Source: Streptomyces chilikensis (lineage in GTDB: Bacteria > Actinomycetota > Actinomycetes > Streptomycetales > Streptomycetaceae). Taken from it: a DNA stretch of 38,204 nt. Where the stretch lies: the NCBI RefSeq assembly GCF_001642695.1, contig NZ_LWCC02000005.1, positions 798,519-836,722 of the forward strand. Direction: 5' to 3'. Shown piece after piece: positions 23,731 to 31,283 of this stretch. Each line of letters begins with the position of its first letter. Position 1 is the first letter of the stretch. The position numbers and the translations under genes were made by a program. The notes beneath the pieces are model-generated. The model was not told the origin of the DNA and did not search any database. It saw only the letters and a program-made list of their open reading frames with translations.

Positions 23731-24317
23731 CAGCGGGAGGTGTCCGCGATCGCCTCGGAGAGCGCCTGCGCGAAGGAGAGCGCCTGGGCGACCGTCTCCG
23801 GCCCGTCGCCGGCCTCGCTGACGCGGAGGCTGAGGTCGTCGGCGGTGGAGCTGCCGGTGTAGCCGTGGTCGGCGTCGCAGTTGGGGTCGCCGCAGGCGGC
23901 GGGCTCCAGGTCGATGCGGGAGACCGCGCCCCAGCCGATGGTCAGCACGACCTCGCGGGGCAGCCTGCCCGGCGTGTACGTCTCGGGGTCGGAGACGACG
24001 CGGCTGACCACCACCGAGGAGATCTTCTCCAGCTTCACCGACTCCGTCGACGTCGTCGCGTAGGGCGACGGGGAGGTGCTGTCGGCGTTCTGCTCGTCGG
24101 TGTGGCTGACGATGAAGCGGTTGCCGGTGAGCACCAGCACCGTCACGTGGCGGCGGACCTCGTTGGCGTCGAACGTGGTCTCCTGGTGGACCAGGAACGA
24201 CCGCACGGGCTCCCCGCCGACGGCGGACTCCACCGCCTCGGCCACGAGGGCCGGGTAGTAGCCGCTGCGCTCGATCGCCGCGCGCAGCCCCTGGGTCGTC
24301 GTACTGGTCTTGGCCAT
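23730..24317 (-). CDS. DUF5998 family protein
   Basis: 195 residues from ATG at 24315-24317, which has AGGA nine bases upstream; the next ATG nine bases further up gives no better site. The protein opens AKTSTTTQGLRAAIERSGYY, then has a soluble alpha/beta core with EVRRHVTVLVLTGNRFIVSHT, SVKLEKISSVVVSRVV, and a Cys-containing segment (AACGDPNCDADHGYTGSS) that may bind a metal or form a turn. This is the DUF5998 family, common in actinobacteria beside the NPP-like gene, and of unknown function. Its stop overlaps the phosphodiesterase start by one base, which supports a functional link with that gene. Confidence 0.82.
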   Translation of the reverse strand: MAKTSTTTQGLRAAIERSGYYPALVAEAVESAVGGEPVRSFLVHQETTFDANEVRRHVTVLVLTGNRFIVSHTDEQNADSTSPSPYATTSTESVKLEKISSVVVSRVVSDPETYTPGRLPREVVLTIGWGAVSRIDLEPAACGDPNCDADHGYTGSSTADDLSLRVSEAGDGPETVAQALSFAQALSEAIADTSR

Positions 24318-24381
24318 GACGTCCATCCTACGGCGGCGCGCCGACTGCCCGGACCGCTCCGGAGGCTCTGGAACGCTTCGG

Positions 24382-27282
24382 TCAGTACTCCGGCAGCGTA
24401 CGCGGACCCTGGTCGTCCCGGGCGGGCGGGGGCGCGAGCCGCACCGAGGCGCCGAGCACGCTCACCCCGCGGGGGGCGACGACCACCGGCTCCAGCGTGA
24501 CGGCGACCACCTCGGGATGGTCGTCGACCAGCCGGGACACCCGCAGCAGGAGCCGTTCCAGGGCGTCGGTGTCCACGGGGGCCGCGCCCCGCCAGCCGAA
24601 GAGGAGGGGTGCGGTCCGCACCGAGCGGATCATGGAGGCGGCGTCGCGGCCGGTGACCGGGATCAGGCGGTGGGAGAGGTCGCCCAGCAGCTGCGAGGGG
24701 GCGCCGGCCAGGCCGAAGGACAGCACCGGCCCGGCCGCCGGGTCGATCACGGCGCGCACCAGGGTGTCCACGCCGCGCGGGGCCATCTGCTGGACCACCG
24801 GGCGGACCTCCTCGGCCCCGCCGAACAGCTCGGCCAGTTCGGCGAAGGCGCGGCGGACCTGCTCCTCGTCGGCGAGGTCGAGCCGGACGCCGCCGAGGTC
24901 GGCGCGGTGCCGCAGGTGAGGCGCGGTGGTCTTGAGGGCCACCGGGAAGCCGAGCCGGCGGGCGGCGGCGACGGCCTCGCCGGCGGTGGGGGCGGGCACC
25001 GCGCGGCGCACCGGGATGCCGTAGCGGCGCAGCAGGGCGGCGGTGTCCTCGGGCCCGAGGTCGGGGCCGCCGCCCGGGCCGGCGTCCCCGACGGCGGGAC
25101 CGCCCGGGCCGGGGCCCGCGGTGCGGGCGAGGAGGCCGTCGATGAAGGAGGCGGTCTCCTTCTCGTCGATGTCCTCGAACTCGGGCACCCGGCCGGGTTC
25201 GGCGGCCTCCCGGCGCCAGCCGGCGTACCGCACGGCCTCGGCGAGCGCGCGGACGGCGCGCTCCGCGGCGGGGTAGGCCGGGATGAGCCCGAGCCGGGTC
25301 CCGTCGGGCTTCTCCTCGCCGGCCGCGGTGCCGTCCTCCTGCGGCTGCGGGGCCGCCGCGCCGGGGGCGGGCTCCGCACCGGCGGCGCGGGCCCGGGGCG
25401 CGGTGCCGGCCGCGGCGGAGAGCGCCTCGGCGAGGCCGCCGAGCTCGACGTGGACGACCAGGACCGGTTTGCCGGGGGCCTGTGCCCCGGCGGTGCGGAG
25501 CGCCTCGGCGAGCGCGGCGTCGGCCGTCCGGCCGCCGTCGCCGGCCGTCTCGTCGATGCGCGGGATGGCGGTGACCACCACGGCGTCGCAGCCGGGGTCG
25601 GCCAGGGCGCGGGAGAGCGCCCGGTGGAAGTCGTCGGGGGTGGCCGCGGTGGTGAGGTCGAGCGGGCGCAGCGGCCGGAGGCCCTCGGCGAGGCAGGCGT
25701 CGTAGGTGAGCAGGCCGAGCGACTCGGAGTTGCCGAGGATCGCCACGCGCGGCCCGGCGGGCAGCGGCTGACGGGCCAGCAGGAGGCCGGCGTCGACCAG
25801 CTCGGTGATGGTGTCGACGCGGATCACCCCGGCTTGGCGCAGCAGCGCGGAGACGGTGTCGTGGGGCAGGCGGGTGGCGCGTACGGCGTGGCCCTGCGGA
25901 ACGCCGCTGTGCCGGGCGCCCTGCACGACGACGAGCGGTTTGGCGGCCGCCGTGCGCCGGGCGAGGCGGTTGAACTTGCGCGGGTTGCCGATGGATTCGA
26001 GGTACATCAGCGCCACGTCGGTCTCCGGGTCGTCGTACCAGTACTGGAGGACGTCGTTGCCGGAGACGTCGGCGCGGTTGCCGGCCGAGACGAAGGTGGA
26101 GACGCCGGTGACGCCGGTGACGCCGCCGCCGCGCCGGTGGAGGCGGGAGAGCAGGGCGACGCCGATGGCCCCGGACTGGGTGAACAGGCCGATCCGGCCG
26201 GCGCGGGGCATCTCGGGGGCCAGGGAGGCGTTGAGCCGGACGCCGGGGGCGGTGTTGACCACGCCGAACGCGTTCGGCCCGATGACGCGCATTCCGAAGG
26301 CGCGGGCGCGGCGCACGAGCTGGCGCTGCCGTTCCCGTCCCTCGGGGCCGAGTTCGGCGTAGCCGGCGGAGAGCACCACCAGCCCCTGGACGCCGTGCGC
26401 CCCGCACTCGTCGACCACCTCGGGCACCCGCTCGGCGGGCACGGCGACGACGGCGAGGTCGACGGGGCCGTCGATGTCGCGGAGCGAGCGGCGGGCGGGA
26501 ACGCCCTCGATCTCGGCGAGGTCCTCGGGGAAGGACGTGTTGACCGCGTGGAGGGCGCCGGTGAAGCCACCGTCGCGCAGATGCTCCAGCACGCCGCGGC
26601 CGACGCCGCCGGGGGTGCGGCTGACGCCGATCACGGCGACCGAGCCGGGGGCGAGCAGCCGCCGCACCGAGCGTGCCTCGGCGCGCTGTTCACGGGCCTG
26701 CTGGACGGCGAGCGACCGGCCGGTGGGCTCGAGGTCGAGGTGGAGGCGGACCACGCCGTCCTCGTAGCTGCGCTTCTGGGCGTAGCCGGCGTCGGTGAAC
26801 ACCTTGATCATCTTGGTGTTGGCCGGCAGCACCTCGGCGGTGAAGCGGCGCACGCCGCGTTCCCGGGCGACGGCGGCGATGTGCTCCAGCATCGCGGAGG
26901 CGACGCCGCGGCCGTGGTGGGCGTCCTGGACCAGGAAGGCGACCTCGGCCCCGTCGGCGGGCGCGGAGGCGGGCATGCCGGTGGCGTCGACCCGGTCGTA
27001 GCGGACGGTGCCGATGAACTCCCCGCCGACGGTGGCCGCGAGCCCGACCCGGTCCACGTAGTCGTGGTGGGTGAAGCGGTGCACGTCCTTGGCGGACAGG
27101 CGCGGATACGGCGCGAAGAAGCGCAGGTACTTGGACTCGTCGGAGACCTGCTCGTAGAAGCTGACCAGGCGCTCCGCGTCGTCGGCGGTGATGGGCCGGA
27201 CGTGGGTGATGCCGCCGTCGCGCAGCACCACGTCGGCTTCCCAGTGTGCGGGGTACTCGTGACGGTCCGACGGGCTCTGCAT
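24382..27282 (-). CDS. patA: Protein acetyltransferase, GNAT fused to acyl-CoA synthetase-like domain (PatA)
   Basis: 966 residues, ATG at 27280-27282. In order: a GNAT domain (about 1-175, acetyl-CoA loop VQDAHHGRGVASAMLEHI), a CoA-binding domain (about 200-320, SVAVIGVSRTPGGVGRGVLE), a succinyl-CoA ligase-like part (about 320-500, with GLFTQSGAIGVALLSRLHRR), an Ala/Pro/Glu-rich linker (about 640-690), and an ATP-grasp domain (about 715-945, ALKTTAPHLRHRADLGGVRL). This is the domain order reported for Streptomyces lividans PatA, which acetylates acyl-CoA synthetases and so controls their activity. The segment that holds the phosphohistidine in true ADP-forming synthetases reads GHAVRATRLPHD, not the usual SHTG pattern, so ligase activity is doubtful. 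It begins the operon with DUF5998, the phosphodiesterase and tdk. Confidence 0.93.
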   Translation of the reverse strand: MQSPSDRHEYPAHWEADVVLRDGGITHVRPITADDAERLVSFYEQVSDESKYLRFFAPYPRLSAKDVHRFTHHDYVDRVGLAATVGGEFIGTVRYDRVDATGMPASAPADGAEVAFLVQDAHHGRGVASAMLEHIAAVARERGVRRFTAEVLPANTKMIKVFTDAGYAQKRSYEDGVVRLHLDLEPTGRSLAVQQAREQRAEARSVRRLLAPGSVAVIGVSRTPGGVGRGVLEHLRDGGFTGALHAVNTSFPEDLAEIEGVPARRSLRDIDGPVDLAVVAVPAERVPEVVDECGAHGVQGLVVLSAGYAELGPEGRERQRQLVRRARAFGMRVIGPNAFGVVNTAPGVRLNASLAPEMPRAGRIGLFTQSGAIGVALLSRLHRRGGGVTGVTGVSTFVSAGNRADVSGNDVLQYWYDDPETDVALMYLESIGNPRKFNRLARRTAAAKPLVVVQGARHSGVPQGHAVRATRLPHDTVSALLRQAGVIRVDTITELVDAGLLLARQPLPAGPRVAILGNSESLGLLTYDACLAEGLRPLRPLDLTTAATPDDFHRALSRALADPGCDAVVVTAIPRIDETAGDGGRTADAALAEALRTAGAQAPGKPVLVVHVELGGLAEALSAAAGTAPRARAAGAEPAPGAAAPQPQEDGTAAGEEKPDGTRLGLIPAYPAAERAVRALAEAVRYAGWRREAAEPGRVPEFEDIDEKETASFIDGLLARTAGPGPGGPAVGDAGPGGGPDLGPEDTAALLRRYGIPVRRAVPAPTAGEAVAAARRLGFPVALKTTAPHLRHRADLGGVRLDLADEEQVRRAFAELAELFGGAEEVRPVVQQMAPRGVDTLVRAVIDPAAGPVLSFGLAGAPSQLLGDLSHRLIPVTGRDAASMIRSVRTAPLLFGWRGAAPVDTDALERLLLRVSRLVDDHPEVVAVTLEPVVVAPRGVSVLGASVRLAPPPARDDQGPRTLPEY

Positions 27283-27361
27283 GCCGCCAGCCTACGGCTC
27301 GCGGCCGGTGGGGGCGCGGGACTGTGTGCGAATGACCGGTGAGGACGAGGAGGAGGCGGAC

Positions 27362-27694
27362 ATGCCCGAGTGCCGAGTCAGGGTGGCGGGGCCGGACGGA
27401 CTGCACGCGCGGCCGGCGGCGCGCTTCGTGCGCGCGGTCCGGGAGTGCGGGCTGGCGGTGCGGATGGACCGGGCGGACGGCGCCGGGGCAGGGCCGGTGA
27501 ACGCGGCGTCGATCCTGGGCGTGCTGGCACTGGGGGTGCAGGGGGGCGAGGAGATCGTGCTGACGTGCGAGGACGAGGGAGGGGACGCCGACGGGCGCGC
27601 GGACGGCGCCGGAAGGGCCGAGGCGGTGCTGCGGCGCCTCGCGGACCTGGTCTCGGGGAATGTGGAGGAAGAGCCGGTCCACCGGATTCCCTGA
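27362..27694 (+). CDS. ptsH: HPr-family phosphocarrier protein
   Basis: 110 residues. ATG at 27362 is preferred over one 48 bases upstream because GGAGGAGG lies just before it and the product then begins MPECRVRVAGPDG as HPr should. His15 in GLHARPAA is the site phosphorylated by enzyme I, and NAASILGV places a Ser at the regulatory position. The protein passes phosphate from enzyme I to sugar-specific EIIA in the PTS. It is longer than most HPr (about 90) because of a Gly/Asp-rich insertion near residues 72-85 (EDEGGDADGRADGAG). It is divergent from patA across 79 bases and converges on a GntR-type gene. Confidence 0.93.
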   Translation: MPECRVRVAGPDGLHARPAARFVRAVRECGLAVRMDRADGAGAGPVNAASILGVLALGVQGGEEIVLTCEDEGGDADGRADGAGRAEAVLRRLADLVSGNVEEEPVHRIP

Positions 27695-27738
27695 GCGGGT
27701 CACGAATTCTTCTCCGGCAGAGAAGCGACGGTCTTTGT

Positions 27739-27771
27739 GTCCGGTGCTTTCGGACGCACGAGAACACCGGA
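27739..27771. terminator. Hairpin between ptsH and the GntR-type gene
   Basis: TCCGGTG (27740-27746) and CACCGGA (27765-27771) pair over 7 bp, and inside them GTCCG (27739-27743) can alternatively pair with CGGAC (27751-27755). A longer-range pair, TTCTCCGG (27710-27717) and CCGGAGAA (27778-27785), flanks it. The convergent gap is the expected place for a terminator, but the structure is only moderately strong. Confidence 0.45.
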
Positions 27772-27816
27772 AATGCTCCGGAGAATTCCCTCCGCCTCTT
27801 GTATACGGCCCCGCTG

Positions 27817-28524
27817 TTAATTCCGGAGTCCGCTCGTGTTTACGGCATGTTGCGAAGTCCTCACCACGGCGGGGCGGGCCACGGCCCCGCGGTTCTGGCC
27901 AGGAATGCGCAGCCGGTGAAGGGCCAGGGAGCGCTCGGTGTGCACGGCGGTCACCTGCCGGGCCCGCTCGCCGTCGCCCCGGGCCACCGCGTCGACGATG
28001 GCGCCGTGCTCGGCCCAGGTCTCGGCGGGGGCGGGCAACGGCTCCACCGCGTACATCCAGGCGATCTTGTGTCGCAGCTGGGTGAGCGTGGAGGTCAGGG
28101 CGGCGCTGCCGCACGCCTGGGCGAGCGTCTCGTGGAACCAGCCGCCCAGCGACCGCAGGTCGTCGCCGTACCCCCGCCGGGCCCGCTCCTGACCCAGTCT
28201 GACCAGGCCGCGGAGCACCTTGAGGTGGGCCTCGGTGCGCCGCTGGGCGGCGCGGGCGGCGCCCAGCGGCTCCAGCAGCAGGCGCATCTCCAGCAGGTCG
28301 GCGGCCTCCTGTTCGGTCGGCTCCGCCACGCAGGCCCCGGCGTGCCGCCGGGTGACCACGAACCCCTCGGCCTCCAGCGTGCGCAGCGCCTCGCGGACCG
28401 GGACGCGGGAGACGCCGTAGCGGCGGGCGAGCAGTTCCTCGGTCAGCCGGCTCCCGCGCTCGTGGACGCCGGCGACGATGTCGTCCCGGATCGCCGTGCA
28501 TACCGAATGCGCGGGAATACGCAT
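27817..28524 (-). CDS. GntR-family transcription regulator with FCD domain
   Basis: 235 residues from ATG at 28522-28524, preferred because GGCGGAGG precedes it by six bases; the frame extends upstream without support. The N-terminal winged helix (about 5-75) has HSVCTAIRDDIVAGVHERG, LTEELLARRYGVSRVPVREA and GFVVTRRHAGACV. The FCD domain follows (about 90-215), with GGWFHETLAQACGS, WAEHGAIVDAVARGD and VHTERSLALHRL, whose His residues normally bind a metal and a carboxylate ligand. FadR-type regulators sense organic acids or similar metabolites. The ligand and targets are unknown; next to HPr and in front of the M23 gene it may control itself. The last gene codon is TAA, unusual here. Confidence 0.9.
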   Translation of the reverse strand: MRIPAHSVCTAIRDDIVAGVHERGSRLTEELLARRYGVSRVPVREALRTLEAEGFVVTRRHAGACVAEPTEQEAADLLEMRLLLEPLGAARAAQRRTEAHLKVLRGLVRLGQERARRGYGDDLRSLGGWFHETLAQACGSAALTSTLTQLRHKIAWMYAVEPLPAPAETWAEHGAIVDAVARGDGERARQVTAVHTERSLALHRLRIPGQNRGAVARPAVVRTSQHAVNTSGLRN

Positions 28525-28674
28525 GCCGACCTCCGCCTCGATGAATGAATTGACTCTAAGGCAATGGCCCTCGATTTCCGACGGCAAGAAGCGACGGAAG
28601 GACAATTTTTGGCCGAACCCGGTCCGGACCGCCCGGGTTACGCCCCGATTCCGTCCGGTCCGTCCGGGACGACG

Positions 28675-28713
28675 AAAAAGCCCCCGCCCGGAGGAAACCG
28701 GGACGGGGGCTTT
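28675..28713 (-). terminator. Intrinsic terminator after the M23 peptidase gene
   Basis: AAAGCCCCCG plus CCCGG (28677-28691) pairs with CCGGG and CGGGGGCTTT (28698-28713), one A bulged, around a six-base loop. Read on the minus strand it is a 15-bp stem followed by a T-run (TTTTT), the clearest U-tract terminator in the window, and lies 14 bases after the stop. Confidence 0.85.
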
Positions 28714-28726
28714 CGCGTGACCGCTG

Positions 28727-29470
28727 TCAGAGGTTCACGCCGTGGGACCGGAGGTAGGCGACCGGGTCGATGTCGCTGCCGTACTCGGAGGTGGTGCGCG
28801 CCTCGAAGTGCAGGTGCGGTCCGGTGACGTTGCCGGTGGCGCCGGAGCGGCCGATGTGCTCGCCGGGGGTCACCGACTGGCCGGCGGCGACGCTGACCGA
28901 GGAGAGGTGGCCGTACTGGGTGTAGGTGCCGTCGTGCATCTTGATGACGACCTGGTAGCCGTAGCTGCCGCCCCAGCCGGCCTCCACGACGGTGCCGCGG
29001 CCCACGGAGCGGACCGGGGTGCCGGCGGCGGCGTGGAAGTCGACGCCGGTGTGGCTGCCGGAGGACCAGACGGCGCCGCCCGCCTGGTAGCCGGTGGAGA
29101 CGTAGGAGCCGGCGATGGGGCTGACGAACATGTTGAGGCGGCGCAGGCGCTCGCGCTCGGCGTCACGGGCGGCGCGGGCCTCGGCCTCCTCGCGCTCCTT
29201 GAGGGCCTTGGCCGCGGCGGCCGCCTCGGCGGCGGCCCGCTCCTGGGCCTCGGCCTGCTCGTCGATCTGCTCGGCGACCCGGTCGCCGATGGTGACGACC
29301 GGCAGCAGGCCGGTGGCCCCGGCGGCGGAGGTCTCGGCGGCGGAGGCGGGGGTCGCCAGGGTGCCGACCACGCCGGTGGTGGTGAGAGCGGCGAGGCCTG
29401 CCAGGCCGGCGGTGGTGCGGCTGGTCCGGCCGGGACGACGGTGCCTGCCGGAGGCGCAGTTGAACGCCAT
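28727..29470 (-). CDS. M23 family peptidase (LytM-type cell-wall hydrolase)
   Basis: 247 residues from ATG at 29468-29470. The signal sequence is long: charged N-terminus with RHRRPGRTSRTT, a hydrophobic LAGLAALTTTGVVGTLA, and cleavage after ASA. A coiled-coil-like segment rich in Glu/Ala/Arg (about 70-112) follows, then the LytM domain (about 115-245). Zinc ligands are in GSHTGVDFHA and GPHLHFEA, with the HxH site intact, so it should be active as an endopeptidase cutting peptidoglycan crosslinks. Expression is under a c-di-AMP riboswitch (below), as for other actinobacterial wall hydrolases. The purine stretch GGAAAGGA ends about 12 bases before the ATG, longer than usual. Confidence 0.95.
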   Translation of the reverse strand: MAFNCASGRHRRPGRTSRTTAGLAGLAALTTTGVVGTLATPASAAETSAAGATGLLPVVTIGDRVAEQIDEQAEAQERAAAEAAAAAKALKEREEAEARAARDAERERLRRLNMFVSPIAGSYVSTGYQAGGAVWSSGSHTGVDFHAAAGTPVRSVGRGTVVEAGWGGSYGYQVVIKMHDGTYTQYGHLSSVSVAAGQSVTPGEHIGRSGATGNVTGPHLHFEARTTSEYGSDIDPVAYLRSHGVNL

Positions 29471-29495
29471 GAAGTGGCTGAGTCCTTTCCTTCCC

Positions 29496-29645
29496 TCTCG
29501 CCGGCCGGGTTAGCTGTCGGGTTCGGAGCAGGAAGGTCTCCTACGGGCTCCTCCCGCGGTGCGGAAGGCGCTCGATTCACCCCAGGGGATGCCGCTCGTG
29601 GGTCCCCGGCTCCCCTGGCTCGCGCCGTACGGGGATTAGGCGATG
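29496..29645 (-). ncRNA. c-di-AMP riboswitch (ydaO/yuaA type)
   Basis: In the minus-strand leader of the M23 gene the conserved ydaO parts are in order: CGCCTAATCCCC (29631-29642), GGGGAGCCGGGGACCCA (about 29599-29615), GGGGTGAATCG (29573-29583) and GAACCCGACAGCTAACC (29508-29524). TCGCC (29639-29643) and GGCGA (29498-29502) close P1. The class binds c-di-AMP and turns wall-hydrolase genes off in actinobacteria. No terminator fits in the 25 bases before the ATG, and the purine ribosome site directly follows P1, so control by ribosome-site access is more likely than attenuation, although this is inferred. Confidence 0.92.
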
Positions 29646-29696
29646 GCTGCCCGGCACCGCGGGCGCGGCGCACAGGTGTGGCGGACAGCCGGACCG

Positions 29697-29726
29697 AAGC
29701 TAGTGGGGTGATCATTCGGATAACAA
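29697..29726 (-). promoter_or_regulatory. Candidate promoter of the riboswitch transcript
   Basis: On the minus strand, TTGTTA (29721-29726) and TAGCTT (29697-29702) are separated by 18 bases and lie about 52 bases before the aptamer. This fits a vegetative -35/-10 pair. It is the most plausible match in the leader but was not verified. Confidence 0.5.
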
Positions 29727-29806
29727 ACGGATCAAGGCTTTTGTAGCGCACGCCACAGGGCAAAACGGACCCTTCGCCATGCATCGCGTCCCGTGCGGCA
29801 CACGGC

Positions 29807-29859
29807 GGGCCCCGTGACCACAGCGGCCCCGTGACCACAGAGGGCCCCGGTGACCACAG
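29807..29859. repeat. Three 17-18 bp tandem repeats at the end of the M16 operon
   Basis: GGGCCCCGTGACCACAG (29807-29823), CGGCCCCGTGACCACAG (29824-29840) and, after one A, an 18-base version with GGCCCCGGTGACCACAG (29842-29859). The third copy supplies the left arm of the terminator hairpin that follows. Confidence 0.75.
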
Positions 29860-29874
29860 GGGTCACCGGGGCCC
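29842..29874 (-). terminator. Terminator of the M16 peptidase operon
   Basis: GGGCCCCGGTGACC (29842-29855) pairs perfectly with GGTCACCGGGGCCC (29861-29874) around ACAGG: a 14-bp stem starting 20 bases after the stop of the second M16 gene on the minus strand. There is no T-run but the stem is very strong. Confidence 0.8.
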
Positions 29875-29894
29875 GGACCGGTCCCGGACGGCGG

Positions 29895-31283
29895 CTACTC
29901 GGCGCCGACCACCGTCACCTCGCCGATGCCCAGCTCCCGCACCGGGCCGGCGATCTGCGAGGCGTCGCCGACCAGAACCGTCACCAGGCGGTCCACCGGG
30001 AAGGCGCTCACCGCGGCGGCCGTGGCCTCGACCGTGCCGGTGGCGGCGAGCTGCTGATAGAGCGTCGCCTGGAAGTCGTCCGGCAGGTGCTGCTCCACCT
30101 GGTCGGCCAAGGTGCCCGCCACCGCGGCCGCCGTCTCGTACTTGAGCGGCGCCACGCCCACCAGGTTCTGCACCGCGGTGTCCCGCTCGGCGTCGGTCAG
30201 CCCTCCGGCGGCCAGGGTGCGCAGCACCTGCCACAGGTCCTGGAGCGCCGGGCCGGTGTTGGGGGTGTCCACCGAGCCGCTGATCGCCAGCAGCGCCGCG
30301 CCCGACCCGTCGGGCGCCGAGCGCAGGACCTGCCCGAAGGCGCGCACGCCGTAGGTGTAGCCCTTCTCCTCGCGCAGCACCTTGTCCAGCCGGGAGGTGA
30401 GGGTGCCGCCCAGGCAGTAGGTGCCGAGGACCTGGGCCGGCCAGACCCGGTCGTGCCGGTCCGGGCCGGCCCGGCCGATCAGCAGCTGGGTCTGGACCGA
30501 GCCGGGGCGGTCCACGATGACGACGCGGCCGGTGTCGTCCGCGGTCACGGCCGGCACCGGGCGCGGGGAGGCCGGGGAGCCGGTCCACGCGCCCAGCGTC
30601 TCGGCGAGCAGGGCGTCCAGGTCGATGCCGGTGAGGTCGCCGACCACCACGGCGGTCGCGGTGGCCGGACGGACGTGCCGCTCGTAGAAGGCGCGCACGG
30701 CGGCGGCGTCGATCTTCTCGACCGTCTCCTCGGTGCCCTGCCGGGGCCGCGACATCCGCGAGTTCGCCGGGAAGAGCTCCTTGTAGAGCTCCTTGGCGGC
30801 GCGGCGGGCCGGGTTGGCCAGCTCGTGCGGGATCTCGTCGAGCCGGTTGCGGACCAGCCGCGACACCTCGTCCTCGGCGAACGCCGGGGCGCGCAGGGCG
30901 TCCGCCAGCAGGCCGAGCGCCTTGGGCAGACGGGAGGCCGGGACCTCCAGGGAGACCCGCACGCCGGGGTGGTCGGCGTGCATGTCCAGGGTCGCGCCGC
31001 ACCGCTCGAGTTCGGCGGCGAAGTCCTCGGCGGAGTGCTTGTCGGTGCCCTCGGCGAAGGCGCGCGCCATGATCGTGGCGACGCCGTCCAGTCCGGCCGG
31101 CTCGGCGTCCAGCGGGGCGTCCAGCAGCACCTCGACGGCCACGACCTGCTGGCCGGGGCGGTGGCAGCGCAGAACCGTCAGGCCGTTGCCGAGCGCGCCG
31201 CGCTCCGGTGCGGGGAACGCCCACGGCTTGGGCTCACCGGCCTGCGGCATCGGGTGGAACTCCATCGTGGCCAGCTCGGTCAC
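29895..31283 (-). CDS. M16 peptidase-family protein, second subunit without zinc motif
   Basis: 462 residues from GTG at 31281-31283, which overlaps the stop of the first M16 gene as GTGA. Two M16 halves are seen, but at the position of the zinc motif the protein has VATIMARAFAEGTD and no HxxEH, so it cannot bind catalytic zinc. Near the end of the second half GGTLTSRLDKVLREEKGYTYGV carries the Arg/Tyr region used to bind substrate. Such proteins pair with the HxxEH-bearing partner to make a heterodimer like the mitochondrial processing peptidase. That pattern is known for bacterial M16B pairs; the heterodimer here is inferred. Substrate unknown. It ends the two-gene operon and is followed by a strong terminator. 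Confidence 0.92.
   Translation of the reverse strand: MTELATMEFHPMPQAGEPKPWAFPAPERGALGNGLTVLRCHRPGQQVVAVEVLLDAPLDAEPAGLDGVATIMARAFAEGTDKHSAEDFAAELERCGATLDMHADHPGVRVSLEVPASRLPKALGLLADALRAPAFAEDEVSRLVRNRLDEIPHELANPARRAAKELYKELFPANSRMSRPRQGTEETVEKIDAAAVRAFYERHVRPATATAVVVGDLTGIDLDALLAETLGAWTGSPASPRPVPAVTADDTGRVVIVDRPGSVQTQLLIGRAGPDRHDRVWPAQVLGTYCLGGTLTSRLDKVLREEKGYTYGVRAFGQVLRSAPDGSGAALLAISGSVDTPNTGPALQDLWQVLRTLAAGGLTDAERDTAVQNLVGVAPLKYETAAAVAGTLADQVEQHLPDDFQATLYQQLAATGTVEATAAAVSAFPVDRLVTVLVGDASQIAGPVRELGIGEVTVVGAE

Noticed and set aside
24310-27342. Plus-strand open frame of about 1010 codons
   Set aside because: Lies opposite patA and DUF5998; low-complexity Gly/His/Glu composition and no ribosome site. 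Shadow frame.
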